This document shows positions 1-6,321 of a stretch of DNA of 6,978 nt, piece after piece. The DNA is from an uncultured Lachnospiraceae bacterium. GTDB taxonomy: Bacteria > Bacillota > Clostridia > Lachnospirales > Lachnospiraceae. How positions within the stretch are numbered: position 1 is the first letter of the stretch; each line of letters begins with the position of its first letter. The DNA lies in assembly GCA_934320845.1 (NCBI GenBank), contig CAKRFU010000048.1, positions 1 to 6,978 on the forward strand, given 5' to 3'. The position numbers were made by a program, and so were the translations under genes. The notes under the pieces were generated by a model. The model did no database searches, was not told the origin of the DNA, and saw only the letters and a list, made by a program, of their open reading frames with translations.

Positions 1-74
1 GTATGCCCCTCTAAGGTGGAACATACAGCCGATGTAATAAATACCTCATAATCCTCCTTTCCGCTTCTGGACAT
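1..74 (-). other. Possible start of another minus-strand reading frame, running off the window
   Basis: Beyond the terminator one minus-strand frame is open from ATG at 72-74 to the window edge, giving 24 codons (beginning MSRSGKEDYEVF). It has no good ribosome binding site. In another frame a strong AAAGGAGG (53-60) lies 3 nt before ATG at 47-49, which opens only a 12-codon peptide, MRYLLHRLYVPP, ending in TAG at 11-13. That frame is also open back to ATG at 119-121, giving 36 codons with four Cys at positions 6, 8, 12 and 17. At most one of these is likely real. The well-placed GGAGG suggests that some translated region begins here, perhaps a leader peptide before a gene outside the window. 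I cannot choose from this short piece. Confidence 0.25.
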
Positions 75-90
75 CGTATCCAAAAGCAAT

Positions 91-130
91 AAAAAGGGCA
101 GCTACAAGTCTTTCGACTCATAACCGCCCT
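91..130 (-). terminator. Intrinsic terminator hairpin downstream of the Avs-like gene
   Basis: In minus-strand RNA, bases 130-115 pair with 110-95 without a single mismatch. The helix has 16 pairs, four of them G-U wobbles (125/100, 123/102, 120/105, 119/106), closed by a GAAA tetraloop (114-111), with four consecutive G-C/C-G pairs near the base. It is followed by five T (95-91), then ATTG and CTTTT. It starts 60 nt after the TAG stop of the large gene, as expected for a Rho-independent terminator. In plus-strand RNA the wobbles become A-C mismatches, so the structure belongs to minus-strand transcripts. The 131-190 stretch between stop codon and hairpin shows nothing else I can name. The hairpin might also be a conserved leader element of a downstream gene. 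Confidence 0.75.
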
Positions 131-190
131 AACGCTGTTGTATATTATTTCGTCTTGCCAACTTGAAATTTTCTAAACATGCTACTTCCA

Positions 191-3100
191 CTAAGATTCA
201 AAAACTTTAGCATCTGCCACTTGATTCAAATCATATACCAACATATTCTGAATTTCAGTAAACGCCTCATTAGTTACCACCCATCTTTGAATAACAGGTT
301 GATTCATATAAACACTATTTCCAATTTCCGTTCTTAAGCCGTAATAATACTCAAATCTACCTATCATTTTATTATTTGAATCGACTATCTTTAAACCATC
401 ATCAAAAACAATTTCCCATCCGAAATAATTTAGTGCACATTTTGAAAACATACACATAATATTACTGCCTTTAAAACTCTCTACTCCTACATTATGCACA
501 AGTAAGTTACAATGTTTTTCCTCCACAAATTCTTCACTTCGATGAATTAAAAGTCTTGCATTTCTTTCACAAACATATAAAGCAAAATCTCTTTTCATCA
601 TAGGGAAATCAATATATGTGGTCATAAAGCCTAAGAGTTCTTTCTTATAGCTATATTCCGTCAACGCTCCACCAAGAACTATTTCGTCATCACTAATTCC
701 CATAGTGAAAATATTCTTTAACATTTCCTCCTTGTCATCTTCGTCCTGTTCTTCAAACTCATCTATTTTTACATTTAGTATTTTACTTTCTTGATATGGC
801 AATATCGCTGGAGACTGTAGCAAAACATAAGGTTCACTTGTAGAAAGAATAATTCGACTTAATGGAATTTCTGCTCCATCCCATCTTCCTTGATACCATT
901 CTTTATATAAGACTCTAAGAAAAGCAACATTTATATCGTACAAGGCTACACCGCACTGCTTTCTACCACCCACATCAAGCAACATATGATCAGTATCACT
1001 GATTTGATTCATATATGCTGCCACTTTACTTTCTATGTCGCTACAGTCATCCCACATTTCCTCGGTTATCCGTTTGAGTGATTCCATAACATATCTAGTA
1101 CCGGTTAAATATTGTTCTGTGCTTTTTACAGATAATAGTTTTTTGGTGCTATATTCTGGAATATCTGCAAAATATTTCTGTTTTTCCTTTAGCATATCAA
1201 AACTATTTTTGCCGCATAATCTTTGTAGTAAAATTCTTGAGTAAAATGCCGCATTAAAATCCGAATCATTGATATGTTTCGTAACCAAACTCTCAAGCAA
1301 AACTTTATCCATTACTTTAGTTTCAGTCAACAATTCATAAACCATCAACATCCATTCTTTAGCTCTATAATGAAATTCATCCCAGTATTCTTCTACTTTT
1401 ACCACTAATTCTGGATAAATATGCAACAAATGATATATGCCTCTTAATGCATTTTCTGCTGTATCAGAGTTATCAGAAAGCATAAATACTATGAGAATCC
1501 TAATAAACAAATCCTGTAGTGTATCTATACTCTCAATATCCAAGAAACTATACACTCTTTGAAGATTCGTATCTGCATCCTCATCAATATTTTCTTCTTG
1601 ACCGCCAATTCTTCCAGCTGACGAAATCCATAGGTTGTGGGTATTTAGCAGATTATCCAAACCTTTTTTGCAGTATTCTTTACCACATTGTTTTACTTTC
1701 CACAAACATAAATACATTATATTTTCGCCTGGATAAAAGCTTTCTCTTTCCCCGTCTAATCCTGTCAAAAAATAAGACCTTATATACTCATCAGCTATGG
1801 CATTGGGCAAATTATTTATTACATACTTTAAAATTTCTCTGTTTCTCCATCCATATCTTTCATTAACAAGTTCTTTCTCTAAAATTTTTTCTAAGCAAGA
1901 ATAATAAGCCTCTCTATCATCACGCATTGTCTCACATTCTTCAAAGAACGCTTGTCTATCATGATAATCCAAATCCCCCGCCTGAAGATACTGCTCAATA
2001 TAATTGTGCGGAATTTCCCCACATTTCTTCACCTCTGCCTTATCACACCATCTGCTCGGGATAATGTATCGGCTTGGATCAACACGAGCACTTATTTCAG
2101 CTTTGCCCATTTTACATATTTTCTCATGTACAGATGATAATTCATTTCTTTTAGCACATATCTCTATTGCTTTATCTAATGCTGCAATTGTTGAGTGATT
2201 TGAATCGTTTTTCCAATTCAAAATCCCCAATCCCAATGCCCAAATAGCTAATAAATCGTTTTCTGAAACACTTGCTTTTTTTAAATATCCTATCAAACCT
2301 TCAATAATATATTCCGGCTGTTCTAATAATTCTGACATATATACAGGTGTAGATAAAACCTTTTTTATTGCATCTAATCCATCATCAAATAAATCGCCAT
2401 ATAACTTACAATTTGCCTGATAATCAAGTCTGTTATCACCCAATTCTTCCATCTTTCCAGAAAGACTCTTTATCTGTTCAGTATATCTATGAGTATTATC
2501 ATACCCCGTCTCAATTAAACTGTCATACCATTCCAAGATATCGCCTAAGCTATATTCCTTATGAGAAGCATATCCTATAACAGACCATTTTGCCTTTTCC
2601 CGAACAGCTGTAGTGTCGATATAATTTTCTAATTGATATTTTTCAACCAAATTAAGAATATCTTTGATAATTCTATTTCTTTCACCTATGGGATTGTCCC
2701 AAACTCTGCCTTTTTCTCCGAGCCAATCCTGATACCAAGCAGTTAGTCTTTCTACATTATCTCTATAGAAATACCACCCTGCATCCATAACTTGATGGAT
2801 TGGATTATTTTCAAATATTTTTTCACATATATTTGAGATAGCTGATTTATACGCCTCGCTTTCCTGTGTTGCCAATATAATATACGCTTTTAAAATCAAT
2901 GATGATATATTTCTTATCTGCAAATCCGTCACTCGTGGGAACCACTCTTTAATCATCACTAATGATAAGATCCGTTCCATCTCACATAAATGTTCTGCAA
3001 ACTTCTGCCCATTATGTTTTGCATGCAACCAATATCCAAGATAGCAAAGACAATTAAACCATACACCATAATAACCTCTGTCCCTATGCGAGTTCTTTGT

Positions 3101-6100
3101 CAAAAATTTATCTAATACCCTTTGGGATACTATGAGTCGATCCACTGCAGGCTGTAAATAACTCACTACAACAGCATATATACTGTAATAATATATTTCA
3201 TGCTCAAAATCTCCATGTGGTAATTCAATGCCTTGAATTTTATTATATACTTCTTCTCGCTCATATTTATCATATTTTTCTATATTTCCAGAAACTATTC
3301 TCATAAAAAGATCGAAAATCAATCCTAATTTGCTATGTACAAGTACATCCCTGTTTACCTTTTCAATAATACTAATTGAGGAAAATTTCAGCTCTTCAAT
3401 TAACTCTATTAAAATATCAATTAAAACATTCGGTCTAACAGCAATATGGCTAATACTGATAAGGGCTGTTTCTAATTCTTTATCTTTATAATTTAAAACG
3501 GATTCATGCCAGAATGATTCACATAACCCACGCATAAAAACAGTTATTTCATCATTCCACTCAGATTCCTTTTCAAGCATACTATATTGCTTTGACCAAC
3601 AGATCAATTTACCTAAATCATCTGAAATTTCTTTTGCCTCTGTTGATATCATAATATAGTCCTGATTTCTTGTATCCAACATTCCTTTGTCTTTTAAGAC
3701 AGCCCAAAGATTCAATACAGTTAATCCTTCAAACCAACGATTAAATAAATCAACAGCTCTTTCCTTTTTTCCTGAATAATACAAAACTCTGGCATACGAT
3801 AATACATCTGAAATCAAATGTACATCCCATTGATTTATTGGTTCCACATAACACTCATATGGAGCCACACCTACATACTGCCTTGCATCCCTAAATTCAG
3901 AATTCTCTATTTCATATTTAGTATCTTCAAGCTTATCGATTGTGAGAATGGCTGTAGACAAAGATTGCAACTTATCATAATCAATTACTTTTTGCAAAAA
4001 CAGTCTTTTCATTATGTTGTTCGATATAGAGGTTAATTCAAAAAGCTCAACACCATTAACATAAGCCTCGATAACAAACTTACCTGAAAACACATCAACT
4101 ATTTCTGCTTCTCTTTTAGCCATAGACATTAATCTTACAATATCAAAATAATAGGCTTGACTTTTATCCTCTTTATACAAATAGTAATCAGTCAACGAGT
4201 TGCCTATTTCCCGCGTATGCTCATCATCGATATTTACAATATTTGACAAGAAAACTTTCACGTCATTATGTAAAACATGATATTTACCCGATTCCTCCAC
4301 AATCAAAGGTTTTAATGTTTTCAACACATTATTCCAAGCAACGACAGGTATATCAAGTTCATTAAATATTTCTGCTAACATCTGTCCATCAACACGCTCA
4401 TTCAAGAACGCAAAAACACCTGCCAATTTGTAATCCACAAAATCATACTGTTTTAATGTGCCAACAGCATCATTCCATATGTTGGAATAATATTCTTCAA
4501 TATTTCCGCTTAGTTTTCTGTCTGATAATTTTCTTTCTAACTCCATTGCATCTGCACATTGACTTGCCTCATATACAGCAAAAATGGCAGCCAAAGTATT
4601 CTTTTCAGAGTATTTTTCAACAATATCCGTAATCGCATTATATTCACTACGTCTAGTGTCAGATATCTTTTGAGTCACAAGTGATAATATATCCCCTCTC
4701 TCAATTCCTGGCACATCTAAACGTTTTACATTATCATCTTTTCTCTTTAACCATAATGGATAATTCGGATAAGACTCTTGAGGTTGTCCGGATATCAACA
4801 ATTTTACATTATCTGGAATATATTCTGGTCTAGGTAATGTAACCAAAAATGTTTCTGATACAATTCCTGCACGTGCAGCATGATCAATTCCGTCTATTGC
4901 AACAACAAATGTACATCCGGTATCTCTTGCATACGCAGATGCTATTTCAAAAAAACGCTTTTTCATCTCTTCCAATGACATAAAACAGTTTTGCAATGGC
5001 ACATTGTATTTATGCAAAGAACCTTTTAAACACTGTTTTAGTTGGCTAAACATCTCGTTCCAGAAATGTTCCTTTTTTACCCTTTCTGATACATCCATCG
5101 GCAAGTATTCTTTATCCGGTTGAATAGGTTCATAAGCGTAATACCGAATTTTTATAATACTGTCTCTCTTATTACATAGCTTACTGACTATATTCGTTTT
5201 TCCAGTTCCCGGTATACCTGAAAGGAAAAGAACTTTTTCATTTCCAAACAATAATTCTTTTTCAATCTCTTCTACAAAATCTTTACGGCTATCAAAAAAT
5301 GGTTCAGCAGGTATTAGTTCATGATTATACGGAGAAATATAATCATCAATGGATAATGCTTCATATACATCTTCCACATAAATTCGAGAAGTATTTCTCA
5401 CAGAGGTTGTCCACTTCCTTAATGCATGATCAAGTTTTCCTAATAATTTGTCTGCATCATCCAAAGTAATCCTAAATGCTATAGATAAGTGGCTTAATAC
5501 TTCATTCTCTATTTCTTGTAAATCCTTCTGCTCTGTTTCAAGCTGTAATAATCTTAAAAATTTTAATTTATCATCATTACTTTGAATTCCACTGAGCTGT
5601 GTTTTCCATTCATTCCATGCTTCAGGATATTCTTCAAATATAATATCTTCAAAGTTTTTCGCAGATTTAATCTTTTCACTTAATTTTTTCCAAAATACGT
5701 CAAGTGCTGGTCTTACAAATTTTTCCTCACCCTTTGTCGAAGAACTTACTTGACCTTTTCTTCTGTTCGTAAAGACTTGTGGAACAACTTCCGTATATTT
5801 ACGGCTCTCTTCTTGCCATGAATCTGCCAATTCGGCTAATAATGATTTACTTGTCTTTTTCGCAGAATAGACTAAATCTGCAAATGTCAACGTATCATCT
5901 GCTCTCGTGTGTTTAACCTGTATACATAGTACTCTTCCATCGCTATATGTTACTACAACATCATCTAATCCCAATCCTACATTTGCTTGCAATTCAACAT
6001 ATTCTATATTATTATCTTCATTTAACATATTGATAATCTGTTGCTCACCCACAGACCACTCATACCAATATGGATCTCCCATTCCTGGCTTGGTTTTTTC

Positions 6101-6112
6101 TGTATAATTCAT
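191..6112 (-). CDS. Avs-like antiviral STAND NTPase with N-terminal Cap4/DUF4297-type nuclease
   Basis: Likely a single-protein phage sensor and DNA-cutting effector, acting in the cytoplasm. Residues 1-140 look like a Cap4/DUF4297-type PD-(D/E)XK nuclease: LDD at 49-51, then IQVK at 64-67 (D51, Q65 and K67 are the probable metal and catalytic residues), then FTNRRKG at 114-120. A helical linker (about 140-270) leads to a P-loop NTPase: Walker A GIPGTGKT at 299-306, Walker B VVAIDGIDHA at 403-412, and a sensor-like LLISGQP at 438-444. A winged-helix-like segment (about 560-625) ends in LHNDVKVFL. Residues 625-1890 look mostly alpha-helical and repeat-like, and a beta-rich end follows (about 1898-1955). 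I see no signal peptide or membrane segment. The frame is intact over 5.9 kb. The start is chosen because AAGGAGA lies 8 nt upstream; Met11 has no such site. Known Avs proteins have this size and order; subtype and trigger cannot be assigned. A more general NACHT/STAND nuclease is the alternative. The gene is certain, the class likely, the function inferred. Confidence 0.93.
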   Translation of the reverse strand: MNYTEKTKPGMGDPYWYEWSVGEQQIINMLNEDNNIEYVELQANVGLGLDDVVVTYSDGRVLCIQVKHTRADDTLTFADLVYSAKKTSKSLLAELADSWQEESRKYTEVVPQVFTNRRKGQVSSSTKGEEKFVRPALDVFWKKLSEKIKSAKNFEDIIFEEYPEAWNEWKTQLSGIQSNDDKLKFLRLLQLETEQKDLQEIENEVLSHLSIAFRITLDDADKLLGKLDHALRKWTTSVRNTSRIYVEDVYEALSIDDYISPYNHELIPAEPFFDSRKDFVEEIEKELLFGNEKVLFLSGIPGTGKTNIVSKLCNKRDSIIKIRYYAYEPIQPDKEYLPMDVSERVKKEHFWNEMFSQLKQCLKGSLHKYNVPLQNCFMSLEEMKKRFFEIASAYARDTGCTFVVAIDGIDHAARAGIVSETFLVTLPRPEYIPDNVKLLISGQPQESYPNYPLWLKRKDDNVKRLDVPGIERGDILSLVTQKISDTRRSEYNAITDIVEKYSEKNTLAAIFAVYEASQCADAMELERKLSDRKLSGNIEEYYSNIWNDAVGTLKQYDFVDYKLAGVFAFLNERVDGQMLAEIFNELDIPVVAWNNVLKTLKPLIVEESGKYHVLHNDVKVFLSNIVNIDDEHTREIGNSLTDYYLYKEDKSQAYYFDIVRLMSMAKREAEIVDVFSGKFVIEAYVNGVELFELTSISNNIMKRLFLQKVIDYDKLQSLSTAILTIDKLEDTKYEIENSEFRDARQYVGVAPYECYVEPINQWDVHLISDVLSYARVLYYSGKKERAVDLFNRWFEGLTVLNLWAVLKDKGMLDTRNQDYIMISTEAKEISDDLGKLICWSKQYSMLEKESEWNDEITVFMRGLCESFWHESVLNYKDKELETALISISHIAVRPNVLIDILIELIEELKFSSISIIEKVNRDVLVHSKLGLIFDLFMRIVSGNIEKYDKYEREEVYNKIQGIELPHGDFEHEIYYYSIYAVVVSYLQPAVDRLIVSQRVLDKFLTKNSHRDRGYYGVWFNCLCYLGYWLHAKHNGQKFAEHLCEMERILSLVMIKEWFPRVTDLQIRNISSLILKAYIILATQESEAYKSAISNICEKIFENNPIHQVMDAGWYFYRDNVERLTAWYQDWLGEKGRVWDNPIGERNRIIKDILNLVEKYQLENYIDTTAVREKAKWSVIGYASHKEYSLGDILEWYDSLIETGYDNTHRYTEQIKSLSGKMEELGDNRLDYQANCKLYGDLFDDGLDAIKKVLSTPVYMSELLEQPEYIIEGLIGYLKKASVSENDLLAIWALGLGILNWKNDSNHSTIAALDKAIEICAKRNELSSVHEKICKMGKAEISARVDPSRYIIPSRWCDKAEVKKCGEIPHNYIEQYLQAGDLDYHDRQAFFEECETMRDDREAYYSCLEKILEKELVNERYGWRNREILKYVINNLPNAIADEYIRSYFLTGLDGERESFYPGENIMYLCLWKVKQCGKEYCKKGLDNLLNTHNLWISSAGRIGGQEENIDEDADTNLQRVYSFLDIESIDTLQDLFIRILIVFMLSDNSDTAENALRGIYHLLHIYPELVVKVEEYWDEFHYRAKEWMLMVYELLTETKVMDKVLLESLVTKHINDSDFNAAFYSRILLQRLCGKNSFDMLKEKQKYFADIPEYSTKKLLSVKSTEQYLTGTRYVMESLKRITEEMWDDCSDIESKVAAYMNQISDTDHMLLDVGGRKQCGVALYDINVAFLRVLYKEWYQGRWDGAEIPLSRIILSTSEPYVLLQSPAILPYQESKILNVKIDEFEEQDEDDKEEMLKNIFTMGISDDEIVLGGALTEYSYKKELLGFMTTYIDFPMMKRDFALYVCERNARLLIHRSEEFVEEKHCNLLVHNVGVESFKGSNIMCMFSKCALNYFGWEIVFDDGLKIVDSNNKMIGRFEYYYGLRTEIGNSVYMNQPVIQRWVVTNEAFTEIQNMLVYDLNQVADAKVFES

Positions 6113-6120
6113 CTTTCACT

Positions 6121-6127
6121 TCTCCTT
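6121..6127 (-). promoter_or_regulatory. Ribosome binding site of the Avs-like gene
   Basis: The minus strand reads AAGGAGA followed by AGTGAAAG and then ATG. This is a near-consensus Shine-Dalgarno site with 8 nt spacing. It fixes the start at 6112 rather than at the next in-frame Met (residue 11), whose upstream sequence is coding-like and has no such purine box at the right distance. Confidence 0.9.
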
Positions 6128-6193
6128 TTTCAGCTATTCCCCTGCTCTTTGTCTCATCTACTTCTTTTTACGTCATCTGTCTATTTTCTTGCT

Positions 6194-6222
6194 ATTATAT
6201 CTAGATCCAATTTTTTCTTTAA
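6194..6222 (-). promoter_or_regulatory. Probable sigma-A-type promoter of the Avs-like gene
   Basis: A perfect TATAAT -10 box lies at 6194-6199 on the minus strand, 82 bp before the start codon, inside the intergenic gap. At 17-bp spacing the -35 position holds only TTAAAG (6217-6222, 3 of 6 matches). A better hexamer, TTGAGA (6223-6228, 5 of 6), sits 23 bp away, which is too far for a normal promoter. An A-rich tract fills the spacer. A start point near 6187 would give a leader of about 75 nt. The -10 box is strong, the -35 weak, so basal expression may be low or need help. Perfect TATAAT boxes also occur by chance in such AT-rich DNA. Confidence 0.55.
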
Positions 6223-6227
6223 TCTCA

Positions 6228-6240
6228 ACTTAATTTAAGT
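6228..6240. repeat. 13-bp near-palindrome upstream of the promoter
   Basis: The plus strand reads ACTTAA-T-TTAAGT, two perfect 6-bp arms around one base. It overlaps the first base of the TTGAGA hexamer and ends 28 bp upstream of the TATAAT box. That is a plausible place for an activator or repressor dimer to bind, but the arms are AT-rich and such palindromes arise by chance in this kind of sequence. No regulator gene is visible in the window. Confidence 0.3.
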
Positions 6241-6260
6241 ATCCCCTGCAAACTAAAGTC

Positions 6261-6321
6261 TCAATAATTTAAAATCAACAGGCTTTTTCATATCTTTTTA
6301 TCTAATAAATCAATAATTTAA
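6261..6321. repeat. 12-bp direct repeat pair in the intergenic gap
   Basis: TCAATAATTTAA occurs at 6261-6272 and again at 6310-6321 (plus strand), 49 bp apart start to start. The second copy covers the TAA stop codon of the upstream gene. It may be the trace of a small duplication or recombination at the gene end, or chance in a very AT-rich segment. The rest of the 6113-6317 gap holds only the promoter and ribosome binding site described separately. I see no tRNA, and no clear intrinsic terminator for the upstream gene. Confidence 0.35.

Noticed and set aside
191..6112. Assignment of the large protein to one numbered Avs type (for example Avs2 or Avs3) with a named phage target
   Set aside because: The nuclease type and layout fit more than one Avs family, and the long C-terminal region gives no recognisable similarity by eye, so choosing a type would need an alignment I cannot run.
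1035..6238. Several plus-strand open frames of 61-115 codons inside and just beyond the large gene
   Set aside because: Nearly all lie antisense within the intact 1973-codon gene, have low-complexity Ser/Leu/Phe/Tyr/His-rich translations typical of antisense reading, and show no convincing ribosome binding sites or family motifs.
6253..6291. 12-codon minus-strand frame (MKKPVDFKLLRL) in the intergenic gap as a leader peptide
   Set aside because: There is no ribosome binding site before its ATG, and it lies upstream of the only convincing -10 box, so it would not be on the main transcript.
6113..6317. Intrinsic terminator for the right-edge gene
   Set aside because: The best pairing I could find (CCTG with CAGG across a large AT-rich loop) is too short and is not followed by a T run on the minus strand.
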